Assembly: GCA_947630745.1 (NCBI GenBank)
Contig: CANRIT010000010.1
Location: 1-54,282 of the forward strand
DNA: 54,282 bases
Direction of reading: 5' to 3'
Source: an uncultured Clostridia bacterium
Lineage (GTDB): Bacteria; Bacillota; Clostridia; Christensenellales; UBA1242
The notes under the pieces are model-generated. The model did not search any database and was not told the DNA's origin. It worked only from the letters and a program-made list of their open reading frames with translations. Positions within the stretch are counted from its first letter, which is position 1; each line of letters begins with the position of its first letter. Positions 34,084 through 41,673 of the stretch are shown piece by piece. Made by a program: the position numbers and the translations under genes.

Positions 34084-34671
34084 TTGAATTTACCAAACAA
34101 ATTAACCGTGTTGCGCATTGTGCTTATTCCGTTTATGATGTTTTTTTATCTTGCAAACTTCATTCCATACGGCATTGGCAAACTTGTTGCACTTGCAATT
34201 TTTATTATTGCCAGTTTCACCGACCTGTTGGACGGAAAGATTGCACGCAAACGCAATTTGGTCACCAATCTGGGCAAGTTTTTGGACCCGATTGCGGACA
34301 AAATTTTAACTTCCGCCGTGCTGTTTTTGATTATTGCGGACGGCACAATTCCACACCCATATGGCGCAATTGTTGTTACAATAATTATTGGGCGAGAATT
34401 TATGGTTGCAGCCATGCGGCTTAATGCGGCAAGCAAAGGAGTTGTTGTGGCGGCGGACATCTGGGGCAAACTTAAAACCACTGTGCAAATGGTTGCACTG
34501 CCAGTTTGCATTTTGTTGGCGTATGTGTTAACTTGCGGATTTAATGTTTCATCCGCGCTTGTGCTTACCACAAAAATTATTGCCTATGTATTGCTTGGCA
34601 TGGCAACGCTGCTTACTGTAATATCTGGCATAAATTACATTGTAAAAAACAAAGAATGTTTTAAAGAATAA
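34084..34671 (+). CDS. pgsA: CDP-diacylglycerol--glycerol-3-phosphate 3-phosphatidyltransferase
   Basis: Membrane enzyme that makes phosphatidylglycerol phosphate, the precursor of phosphatidylglycerol and cardiolipin (195 aa). The CDP-alcohol phosphotransferase motif is complete: DGKIARKRNLVTNLG then KFLDPIADK (about residues 49-75; DG-x2-AR-x8-G-x3-D-x3-D). The N-terminus NLPNKLTVLRI is typical. There are about six membrane helices. TTG start with AAAGGAG 6 bases upstream. It precedes recA, a common arrangement in Firmicutes, but recA has its own SOS promoter. Its product would feed the LtaS-like enzyme encoded at 29310, which uses phosphatidylglycerol. Confidence 0.95.
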   Translation: MNLPNKLTVLRIVLIPFMMFFYLANFIPYGIGKLVALAIFIIASFTDLLDGKIARKRNLVTNLGKFLDPIADKILTSAVLFLIIADGTIPHPYGAIVVTIIIGREFMVAAMRLNAASKGVVVAADIWGKLKTTVQMVALPVCILLAYVLTCGFNVSSALVLTTKIIAYVLLGMATLLTVISGINYIVKNKECFKE

Positions 34672-34680
34672 AAAAATTAT

Positions 34681-34694
34681 CGAACAAATGTTTG
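34681..34694. promoter_or_regulatory. LexA (DinR) SOS box upstream of recA
   Basis: CGAACAAATGTTTG fits the Gram-positive SOS consensus CGAAC-N4-GTTYG exactly and overlaps the -35 of the recA promoter by three bases, so LexA binding should block transcription until DNA damage. Confidence 0.85.
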
Positions 34695-34720
34695 ACAAAC
34701 AAATTCTAATTTGATAAAAT
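34692..34720 (+). promoter_or_regulatory. Promoter of recA
   Basis: TTGACA (34692-34697), 17-base spacer, TAAAAT (34715-34720) extended by TGA. Confidence 0.85.
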
Positions 34721-34746
34721 ATAAGTAAATTTGAAAGGAGATTTAT

Positions 34747-35736
34747 ATGACAGAAGATAAGAAAAAAGCCTTAGAAGCAACCATTGCGCAAATTGAAAAG
34801 CAGTTTGGCAAGGGTTCAATTATAAAAATGGACAGCAACGCGTATGCGGACGGGATTGAAGTTATACCAACCGGCTGCCTTCCGCTTGATATGGCGTTGG
34901 GCGTTGGCGGTTTGCCACGCGGCAGAATTATAGAAATTTATGGGCCAGAATCCAGCGGTAAAACCACGGTTGCGCTGCATGTTATTGCAGAGGCGCAAAA
35001 GTTGGGCGGAACGGCTGCCTTTATTGATGCTGAGCATGCGCTTGACCCAATTTATGCACAAAAATTGGGCGTGGATATTGGCGCGATGTATGTTTCGCAA
35101 CCAGACACGGGCGAGCAAGGGCTGGAAATTGCTGAACAATTGGTTAGAAGCGGCGGGGTGGATATTGTGGTTATCGACTCGGTTGCTGCTCTTACCCCAA
35201 AAGCAGAAATTGAAGGCGAAATGGGCGATAGTTTCATTGGCTTGCAAGCCCGCCTTATGAGCCAGGCGCTTCGCAAACTTACTGGCATAATAAGCAAAAG
35301 CAAAACGCTTGTAATTTTCATCAACCAGTTGCGTGAAAAGGTTGGTGTTATGTTTGGCAATCCAGAAACCACTCCGGGTGGCAAGGCGCTTAAATTTTAT
35401 GCGTCTGTGCGTTTGGATGTGCGCAAGGTGGATTCAATCAAAAACGGACAAGATGTGGTTGGCAGCCGCACGCGCGTTAAAGTGGTTAAAAACAAGGTTG
35501 CCCCTCCATTTAAACAAGCCGAATTTGACATTATGTATGGCGAAGGCATTTCGGTGCTTGGCAGTTTGATTGATTGCGCTATTGACACGGGCGTAATTGA
35601 AAAAAGCGGAAGTTGGTTCAGTTATAATGGCGACAAAATCGGCCAAGGGAAAGAAAATGTTAAGGCTTATTTAAACGACCATAAAGAACTTGTTGACGAA
35701 ATTGACAAACTTGTGCGTGAAAAACTTGCAAAATAG
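34747..35736 (+). CDS. recA: Recombinase RecA
   Basis: Strand-exchange ATPase and LexA coprotease. Walker A GPESSGKT (about residues 65-72), Walker [10 protein letters not shown], loop L1/L2 signature [40 protein letters not shown], and a C-terminal winged domain. At 329 aa it is slightly short because the acidic C-terminal tail is nearly absent, which in known RecAs relaxes control of DNA binding (family knowledge). AAAGGAG precedes the ATG. It is under an SOS box and followed after 6 bases by recN, so both are likely induced together. Confidence 0.98.
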   Translation: MTEDKKKALEATIAQIEKQFGKGSIIKMDSNAYADGIEVIPTGCLPLDMALGVGGLPRGRIIEIYGPESSGKTTVALHVIAEAQKLGGTAAFIDAEHALDPIYAQKLGVDIGAMYVSQPDTGEQGLEIAEQLVRSGGVDIVVIDSVAALTPKAEIEGEMGDSFIGLQARLMSQALRKLTGIISKSKTLVIFINQLREKVGVMFGNPETTPGGKALKFYASVRLDVRKVDSIKNGQDVVGSRTRVKVVKNKVAPPFKQAEFDIMYGEGISVLGSLIDCAIDTGVIEKSGSWFSYNGDKIGQGKENVKAYLNDHKELVDEIDKLVREKLAK

Positions 35737-35742
35737 GCGGAT

Positions 35743-37428
35743 ATGTTACAAACCCTAAAAATAAAAAATGTTGCGTTGATTGATAGTGCCAGCCTAAATT
35801 TTGGTGCACGCCTTAATGTGATTAGCGGCGAAACAGGTGCGGGCAAAAGCATTTTGTTGGATTCGCTAACCTTTGTTTTTGGCGGCAGGGCGGACCGAAC
35901 ACTTATTCGCGAAAACGAAGACAGCATGCAGGTGGAGGCAATTTTTACTGGACTAAATGCAGCGCAACAAAACTTTGTTAAAACCGAACTTAACATAGAC
36001 TGTTCGGACGAGTTGTTTTTGTTCCGTTCGCTTGACCAGTCGGGCAGAAATGTTTGCAAAATTAATGGCGAACTTGTGCCAGTTGCAATGGTTAAGCGAG
36101 TGTGCAATATGTTGGTGGATTTGCATGGGCAAAGCGAGCATTTGTCAATTTTAAACAACGATTACCAGTTGTATATCGTTGATTTATTTTCGCCCGCCGC
36201 ACAAAAAGAATTAAACAATTTGCACAGCGCAATACAAAACATAAAGGCCATCGATGATGACCTATCTTTGCTTGGCGGAAGCCCGGCGGAAAAGCAAAAT
36301 TTAATTGACCTTTATACCTACCAACTAAACGAAATTAACGATGCAAATATTGGTGTAGATGAACTTGATAGTTTGCAGACGGGAAAGCAGACCATGCAGC
36401 AATTTGAACGCATTAACGAGGCACTTAGTGGGGCGTATGAAGTTGGGGCAAAATCGGGCTATCAGCCAAGCGCAAGCGAGCAACTTAGCGCGGCGGAAAA
36501 GTTCTTGTCAAACATCGCGGGCGTAAATGAAGAGTATAATCAGCTGTTCAGTCGACTTAACAGCGCGCGGCTTGAAGTGGAAGATATTATGTCCACTGTG
36601 TACGAAAAATTGTCAACAAATCAGTTTAATGAAGAACGCTTTAATTTTGTGGATAATCGCATTGACCAAATTAAGACTTTGTTTAGAAAATATGGCGGCA
36701 GTTTTGAAAATTTGCAGCAGTACAAAACCGACATCAGCACAAAATTAGACAATTTAATTAACGGGCAAGCGCGGTTTGAAAAACTTATGGATGACCGTCA
36801 AGCCGCATTGGAAAAAATAAACCAAATTCAAACGCGGCTTACCGATTGTCGCAAAAAAAGCGCACAGCAGTTGGCAAGCAAAATGCAGCAAGAATTAAAA
36901 ACGCTTGGCATGCCAAACGCGTGCATGTCGGTTGAATTTGACCGCGTGCCCGAAGAGTTTACCGAGCACGGCGCGGATAGGGTGGAATTTATGTTTACTT
37001 CCAACCTTGGGTTTAATTTAAAGCCGCTTAACAAGGTGGTGTCGGGCGGCGAGATGAGCCGCGTTATGCTGGCATACAAAATTGTGGTTAGCGCGGTTGA
37101 CCAAATTGGCACAATTCTGTTTGACGAAATCGACAGCGGACTTAGCGGACACATCGCCTCTGTGGTGGCGGAATATATGGCGCGGCTTAGCCAAAACAAG
37201 CAGATAATTGCAATAAGCCACCTTCCACAAATTTGCGCCATGGCGGACAACAATATTAAGGTGGAAAAGTATAGCGACCGCACCACCACCCACACCAAAA
37301 CCACCGAACTTGTTAATGATGATTTGCTTAAAGAAATCGCCCGCCTTATGGGCACAACTGACGCGTCTGGCTTGTCCGCTGCCGCCGAACTTAAAACTAA
37401 ATCCAACCAATTTAAAGCAGGTCTTTAA
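35743..37428 (+). CDS. recN: DNA repair protein RecN
   Basis: SMC-like ATPase that acts early in double-strand break repair (561 aa, usual length). N-terminal Walker A GETGAGKSI (about residues 30-38), a central coiled-coil region (about 150-360), the ABC signature VVSGGEMSRVMLAYKI (about 430) and Walker B TILFDEIDSGLSG (about 462). It starts 6 bases after recA with a weak AGGCGG site, so translation is probably coupled to recA. In many Firmicutes recN sits near argR; here it forms an SOS operon with recA. Confidence 0.97.
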   Translation: MLQTLKIKNVALIDSASLNFGARLNVISGETGAGKSILLDSLTFVFGGRADRTLIRENEDSMQVEAIFTGLNAAQQNFVKTELNIDCSDELFLFRSLDQSGRNVCKINGELVPVAMVKRVCNMLVDLHGQSEHLSILNNDYQLYIVDLFSPAAQKELNNLHSAIQNIKAIDDDLSLLGGSPAEKQNLIDLYTYQLNEINDANIGVDELDSLQTGKQTMQQFERINEALSGAYEVGAKSGYQPSASEQLSAAEKFLSNIAGVNEEYNQLFSRLNSARLEVEDIMSTVYEKLSTNQFNEERFNFVDNRIDQIKTLFRKYGGSFENLQQYKTDISTKLDNLINGQARFEKLMDDRQAALEKINQIQTRLTDCRKKSAQQLASKMQQELKTLGMPNACMSVEFDRVPEEFTEHGADRVEFMFTSNLGFNLKPLNKVVSGGEMSRVMLAYKIVVSAVDQIGTILFDEIDSGLSGHIASVVAEYMARLSQNKQIIAISHLPQICAMADNNIKVEKYSDRTTTHTKTTELVNDDLLKEIARLMGTTDASGLSAAAELKTKSNQFKAGL

Positions 37429-37454
37429 ACCTATTTTTTGATTTTATTTATATA

Positions 37455-37488
37455 TTACTTTTTGTGGTCAAAAAGTAACAAAAAAACA
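37455..37488. repeat. Dispersed hairpin element (ACTTTTTG type), copy 1
   Basis: TTACTTTTTG (37455-37464), loop TGGT, CAAAAAGTAA (37469-37478), then CAAAAAAACA. The 20 bases caaaaagtaacaaaaaaaca recur exactly after typA at 54171-54190, where the same left arm is also present. A partly similar string (AAAGTAACAAAAACAAG) lies near 38156. It may be a small palindromic repeat or a terminator for recN. Confidence 0.6.
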
Positions 37489-37503
37489 TTTTATAGGTGA
37501 AAT

Positions 37504-37935
37504 ATGGAAGAGTTTAAAGAGATTTTAAAAGAGTTGATTGATGAAACGAATTTATCATTGCGTCAACTTGGCAAGCTAAGTTCGGTTTCAGCTGTGCAAT
37601 ATAGTAGATACTTAAATGGCGCAGTGCCAACAATTGATGTGGTTTTAAAAATTGCAAAATATTTTAATTGCACATTGGATTATCTGTTTGGCTTGACTGA
37701 TAAAAGACAAGGCAAATTTAAATCCTATAATTATAACATTTCAAAATTTGTAGACAACTATAAAAAATTACTTTCCGCAAACAAAACCACAAACTATAAA
37801 TTTATGAAATCCGCCAATTTTGATGAAAGTATTTTAAGGCATTGGCAATCGGGCAGCAAGCCAAGGTTGGATGTTGTCTACTACATCGCAAAAAATTTGG
37901 GCGGCTCGATGGATGAGTTGATTGGAAGAGATTAG
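37504..37935 (+). CDS. XRE regulator with two helix-turn-helix units
   Basis: 143 aa. The N-terminal half is a Cro/CI helix-turn-helix (TNLSLRQLGKLSSVSAVQYSRYLNG, then TIDVVLKIAKYFNCTLDYLFG). After a basic linker, the C-terminal half repeats the scheme in weaker form (NYKFMKSANFDESILRHWQSG, then LDVVYYIAKNLGGSMDELIGRD). Tandem XRE units in one chain suggest a pseudo-dimer able to bind an inverted site as a monomer (inference). AGGTGA precedes the ATG. The next regulator starts 2 bases after its stop, so the two are co-transcribed and likely co-regulated. Confidence 0.85.
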   Translation: MEEFKEILKELIDETNLSLRQLGKLSSVSAVQYSRYLNGAVPTIDVVLKIAKYFNCTLDYLFGLTDKRQGKFKSYNYNISKFVDNYKKLLSANKTTNYKFMKSANFDESILRHWQSGSKPRLDVVYYIAKNLGGSMDELIGRD

Positions 37936-37936
37936 T

Positions 37937-38140
37937 ATGATAAAATTTGCGGAAAGGTTAAAAGAGTTAAGGATAGAAAAAAATTTGTCAAGGATTCAAT
38001 TGGCAAATTTGTTACATGTAAGTGTGCGAACAATAAGTTATTGGGAGTTGGGTCAACGCGAGTGCAACTTTGAACAATTGGCTGAGTTATCCAACATATT
38101 TTGTGTGTCAGTTGATTATTTATTAGGTTTGGAAGATTAA
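37937..38140 (+). CDS. XRE-family regulator, 67 aa
   Basis: Minimal Cro/CI-type DNA-binding protein: MIKFAERLKELRIEKNLSRI, helix-turn-helix QLANLLHVSVRTISYWELG, then LAELSNIFCVSVDYLLGLED. It has no effector domain. The ATG at 37937 is preceded by GGAAGAGA inside the upstream gene; an in-frame TTG at 37922 would overlap that gene. It forms a two-regulator operon with 37504-37935. Its targets are unknown; the convergent ABC exporter is a neighbour but not obviously linked. Confidence 0.88.
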   Translation: MIKFAERLKELRIEKNLSRIQLANLLHVSVRTISYWELGQRECNFEQLAELSNIFCVSVDYLLGLED

Positions 38141-38173
38141 AATATTAGTGGTGTAAAGTAACAAAAACAAGTT

Positions 38174-38200
38174 AAAAAAACAAGTGATGACTTGTTTTTC
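38174..38200 (+). terminator. Terminator of the XRE pair
   Basis: AAAAACAAGT (38176-38185), loop GATG, ACTTGTTTTT (38190-38199): perfect 10-bp stem with T-tract. Confidence 0.88.
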
Positions 38201-38202
38201 TA

Positions 38203-38226
38203 TTTCTCTTTTTCAAAAAAGAGAAA
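38203..38226 (-). terminator. Terminator-like hairpin of the ABC transporter gene
   Basis: TTTCTCTTTTT (38203-38213) pairs with AAAAAGAGAAA ending at 38226. It lies 7 bases beyond the minus-strand stop codon. Confidence 0.6.
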
Positions 38227-38233
38227 GTAAAAG

Positions 38234-40078
38234 TTAGATATTCTCTGCCAAAAAGATGGTTTTAAAGGCTTGGTTGCGCTTAAACAGTTCGTCAAATGTG
38301 CCAATGTCGGTTATTTTGCCGTTTTCCAAAAAGAAAATTTTGTCAACATTGCGTATTGTGGATAGGCGGTGGGCAACGATAACCACTGTGCTTTTACCTT
38401 TAATGTTGTCTATGCTCTTTTTAATTTGTGCCTGCGCGATGTTGTCAAGCGAACTTGTGCTTTCGTCAAACAAAATTATGCTGGATTTTCTAAGCAGCGC
38501 GCGAGCAATGGCAAGGCGTTGTTTTTGTCCGCCTGATAGTTTAATTCCACTTTCGCCAACCACAGTATCCAGTTTGTTTGGAAGGGTGTCAACAAATTCG
38601 TCAAGCGCGGCATCTTTAACCACGCTGTTGATTTCTTCATCGCTGGCGTCCGATTTGGCAAGCAACAAATTGTCTTTAATCGACATATCAAATATGTACG
38701 GGAATTGGTTTACAAGCGAAATGGATGAGCGCAGCGTCTGTTTGTCCAAATTATTTATATTTATTCCGTCAATCAAAACCTTGCCGTTGTCCACCGTGTA
38801 CATCTTTGAAATAAGGTTAAGGATGGTGGATTTTCCGCTGCCCGATTTGCCCACAAACGCCACTGTGGTATTTGGCTCAATTTCAAACGACAAATTTTCA
38901 AACACCTTGCTTCTACCCGCCTCTTCATATGTGCGCACACTGGCGTTGATTTTTCTGCGCTTGTTGGCGCGCTTTTCCGCCTCTACATCCTTTTCGTCAC
39001 GCTGTTTGTAGGTTACATAGGTAAAGCCAACATCCTTAAATTCCACCTTGCCCTTGATGTGTTTTCTATTTACTTTGCCATATTTTTCAAGCGGATATTC
39101 GTCATCTTGATACAACTCGCTTATGCGCTCAACCGCCAAACCAATTTCATTTTTAATGTTTAAAAAACTGTCTATACAACTAATAAGGACGTTTGCATAT
39201 CCGCGGTTGTGTTCCAAAATAAGGTAGGTTGACAAAGTGATTGCTCCAACGCTTCTAAGATAAATGCTTAGCACCAATATGCCAGTCATAAAAATCCAAA
39301 ACAGTGAGTTTTTAAGTATGGTGGTGTTTGACGACCAAGCTGAGTTTTTCATCTGGGTCTCTTCACTTTGATTAAATTTTTCGGTTAGGTCGTGCTTTAA
39401 TTCTTTTTCTAGGTTAAGCGATTTTATGTCGCGCTCACTTCTAATTATTTCGTTTAGCAAACTGTTGTACACTTCACTATTTTTATACTGCGCTTTGTAT
39501 CGTCTGCGCAAGGCGTCTCTACGATATTTTTCAATAATCGCACCAACAACAACGCAGGCAATATAGCAAACGCCAATTATCCAATTTAAATAGGCGATGT
39601 AGGCAACAATAATTATCGAATTTAGCGTTTGCGAAACAAGTGTAATCAGGCGGGAAAGTTCGCCAAAAATCTTCCATGGGTCTGTGCCAATTCTACGCGT
39701 GAAATTTGCCGTGTTGTGGTCGGTATACGCTTTTGATGAGATGTTAAAAGACTGCTCAACAATATCAAAACTCATTTGGCGGGTTACGGCAAGTTGAAGT
39801 TTAAAATAATTTAGGTTGTCAAAAATTGTAAACAGATATTTTGCCAATTGATTTACGCATAGACCAATTGTTATGTAAATTGCAGCCAAATATTCGCCAT
39901 TTGTTACCTTAACAATAACTTGCGCGCCATAAATTGTGGTTATTGTGGTAAATACAATTGAAAACATAGCCCAAACAATCGACATAAAAACGCGCGTTTT
40001 ATGCATGGAAAAATATTGCATAAACATAAATTTTTTGTTTGCAACATTAACTTCGTTTGTGGTTTGTTTAGTTTTCAT
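38234..40078 (-). CDS. ABC transporter, fused membrane and ATPase domains
   Basis: Half-transporter of the ABC exporter class, 614 aa, working as a dimer. Six membrane helices lie within about residues 25-330. The ATPase domain carries Walker A GKSGSGKST (about residue 416), signature LSGGQKQRLAIARALL and Walker B ILFDESTSSLD, with His in VAHRLST. An unusual basic insertion (EAEKRANKRRKINASV) lies between the first ATPase strands. AAGGGG precedes the ATG. There is no partner half-transporter gene beside it, so a homodimer is likely. The cargo (lipid, peptide or drug) cannot be inferred; it is flanked by regulators on one side and ferredoxin on the other. Confidence 0.9.
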   Translation of the reverse strand: MKTKQTTNEVNVANKKFMFMQYFSMHKTRVFMSIVWAMFSIVFTTITTIYGAQVIVKVTNGEYLAAIYITIGLCVNQLAKYLFTIFDNLNYFKLQLAVTRQMSFDIVEQSFNISSKAYTDHNTANFTRRIGTDPWKIFGELSRLITLVSQTLNSIIIVAYIAYLNWIIGVCYIACVVVGAIIEKYRRDALRRRYKAQYKNSEVYNSLLNEIIRSERDIKSLNLEKELKHDLTEKFNQSEETQMKNSAWSSNTTILKNSLFWIFMTGILVLSIYLRSVGAITLSTYLILEHNRGYANVLISCIDSFLNIKNEIGLAVERISELYQDDEYPLEKYGKVNRKHIKGKVEFKDVGFTYVTYKQRDEKDVEAEKRANKRRKINASVRTYEEAGRSKVFENLSFEIEPNTTVAFVGKSGSGKSTILNLISKMYTVDNGKVLIDGININNLDKQTLRSSISLVNQFPYIFDMSIKDNLLLAKSDASDEEINSVVKDAALDEFVDTLPNKLDTVVGESGIKLSGGQKQRLAIARALLRKSSIILFDESTSSLDNIAQAQIKKSIDNIKGKSTVVIVAHRLSTIRNVDKIFFLENGKITDIGTFDELFKRNQAFKTIFLAENI

Positions 40079-40290
40079 ATTACCCCTTAAATTAGTTTTA
40101 TTGTAAATAAAATAATTTATTTTGTCAATAAGTTTTGTAAAAATATTAAAAAAATAAATAAAAAATATAAAAAATTGATATTGAAAATAATTTAAAAATA
40201 ATTAAAAATATAAAAATATTTAAATAAAATAAAAATAAACAAAAATACTATTTTATAGTGTTGTTAAATTTTTTTATTAATTTTTTAAAT

Positions 40291-40313
40291 AAAAAAAGCC
40301 AAAATAATTTGGC
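40291..40313 (-). terminator. Terminator of the ferredoxin gene
   Basis: On the minus strand GCCAAA (from 40313), loop TTAT, TTTGGC, then seven T, four bases after the stop codon. Confidence 0.9.
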
Positions 40314-40316
40314 GTT

Positions 40317-40481
40317 TTATTTTATTTTTATTGCTGTTACTGGGCAGATGTTTTCACACGCATGGCATTTAACACATTTTTTAGGGTCAATTTGTGCCTT
40401 GCCGTCCACAATTTTAATTGCATTGTTTGGACAAATAAATGTGCAACTTGCACAACCTATGCACTTTTTTCTATCAACCAT
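40317..40481 (-). CDS. Small 2[4Fe-4S] ferredoxin
   Basis: 54-aa electron carrier of the clostridial type. Two motifs are read directly: CIGCASCTFICP (Cys 7, 10, 13, 17) and CVKCHACENICP (Cys 36, 39, 42, 46), each C-x2-C-x2-C-x3-CP, giving two cubane clusters. There is nothing beyond the minimal fold. A perfect AGGAGG (40487-40492) lies 5 bases before the ATG and a strong terminator follows, so it is monocistronic. It is divergent from thioredoxin reductase, separated by about 260 bases of AT-rich DNA. It would serve reactions such as pyruvate oxidation or hydrogenase (family knowledge). Confidence 0.95.
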   Translation of the reverse strand: MVDRKKCIGCASCTFICPNNAIKIVDGKAQIDPKKCVKCHACENICPVTAIKIK

Positions 40482-40710
40482 AACTTCCTCCTAAGAATAT
40501 ATAAATAATTATACATAAATTAAAAAAATTGTCAAATGATTTATAAAAATAAATAAAAATACCTTAAAATTATTTAAAAATAAATCAAAATAAAATTTAA
40601 AAATAATTTATTTATTAATTTTTTTGTATTTTTTAATTATTTTTTAATTATTTTTTTATTTGCCTATTATTATATTTATATAATAAATTATAAAAAATAT
40701 TGTATTTTGT

Positions 40711-40739
40711 TTGGAATTTTTTTTTATTTGGGGTACAAT
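40711..40739 (+). promoter_or_regulatory. Leaderless promoter of trxB
   Basis: TTGGAA (40711-40716), 17-base spacer, TACAAT (40734-40739). The ATG at 40746 follows 6 bases later with no ribosome site; an ATG at 40741 is followed at once by a stop. Confidence 0.6.
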
Positions 40740-40745
40740 AATGGT

Positions 40746-41642
40746 ATGAAGTTAGATGTGGCGATTATTGGTGCGGGTCCTGCCGGCTTAACAGCGGGCA
40801 TTTTTGTGCGCCGTGCTGGGCTTAAAGTTGCTTGCTTTGAAAAATTGGCAATTGGTGGGCAAGCGGCACTAACTTATTCTATTGACAATTTCCCGGGGTT
40901 TGAAAAAATTTCTGGGTTTGAATTAATGGATAAAATTTCCACCCAAGCCAAAAATTTGGGTGTGCAGATTGAATATTGTTCGGTTGAAAAGGTGGAACAA
41001 CTTAACAACAAATTTATCCTTACCACCAGCATGGGCAAGGTGGAAGCAAACAAAATTATTATTGCATGCGGTTGCAAAGTCCGCCGCCTTGGGCTTGATA
41101 ATGAGCAACAACTTACTGGGCATGGCATAAGCTACTGCGCCAGCTGTGACGGCAACTTTTTTAAAGGCAAAACGGTGGCAGTTGTTGGCGGGGGTAACAG
41201 CGCAATTGCGGATGTGGAATATTTGCATAACATCGCCAAAAAAATCTACCTTATAAATCGTCGTGATGTGTTCCGCGCGGGCGAATTTCAGTTAAACAAA
41301 ATTAAGGCGTATAAAAATGTGGAAATTATCACTCCTGCGGTAATAACCAAATTTTGTGAAAAAGGTGGTGAACTTGCCGGTATCGAAATCAACCACGCGG
41401 GCGCAACCAAAACAATCAAACTAGATGGCGTGTTTTTGGCAATTGGCTCGTATCCAGAACTTGACTTTATCAACTTTAATTTAAACCTAGACCAAGCGGG
41501 CTATATCATTGTTGACCAAAACATGCAAACCAGCGTAAAAAATGTTTATGCGTGCGGCGATGTGGTAAGCAAAAATTTCCGCCAAGTTATAAATGCTTGT
41601 GCGGAAGGTGCAACTGCAGGCAACAGTTGTGTGTACAACTAA
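40746..41642 (+). CDS. trxB: Thioredoxin reductase
   Basis: FAD flavoprotein that reduces thioredoxin with NADPH (298 aa). FAD-binding GAGPAGLTAG (residues 9-18), redox-active CASC followed by DG (about 133-136), NADPH-binding GGGNSA (about 153-158) with NRRDVFRA, and C-terminal GDV for FAD. The domain order (FAD, NADPH insert with CxxC, FAD) is standard. The start at 40746 is set by the promoter; translation is probably from a leaderless mRNA. The next gene starts 31 bases later with its own ribosome site, so the surface protein could be read through from here. Confidence 0.93.
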   Translation: MKLDVAIIGAGPAGLTAGIFVRRAGLKVACFEKLAIGGQAALTYSIDNFPGFEKISGFELMDKISTQAKNLGVQIEYCSVEKVEQLNNKFILTTSMGKVEANKIIIACGCKVRRLGLDNEQQLTGHGISYCASCDGNFFKGKTVAVVGGGNSAIADVEYLHNIAKKIYLINRRDVFRAGEFQLNKIKAYKNVEIITPAVITKFCEKGGELAGIEINHAGATKTIKLDGVFLAIGSYPELDFINFNLNLDQAGYIIVDQNMQTSVKNVYACGDVVSKNFRQVINACAEGATAGNSCVYN

Positions 41643-41673
41643 TAATCAGCAAAAATCAATTAAAAGGGGGAAC

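Noticed and set aside
40079..40290. A/T-rich spacer between the ABC transporter and ferredoxin genes, considered for a small RNA
   Set aside because: No promoter with good spacing, no stable hairpin and no open frame with ribosome site could be seen.
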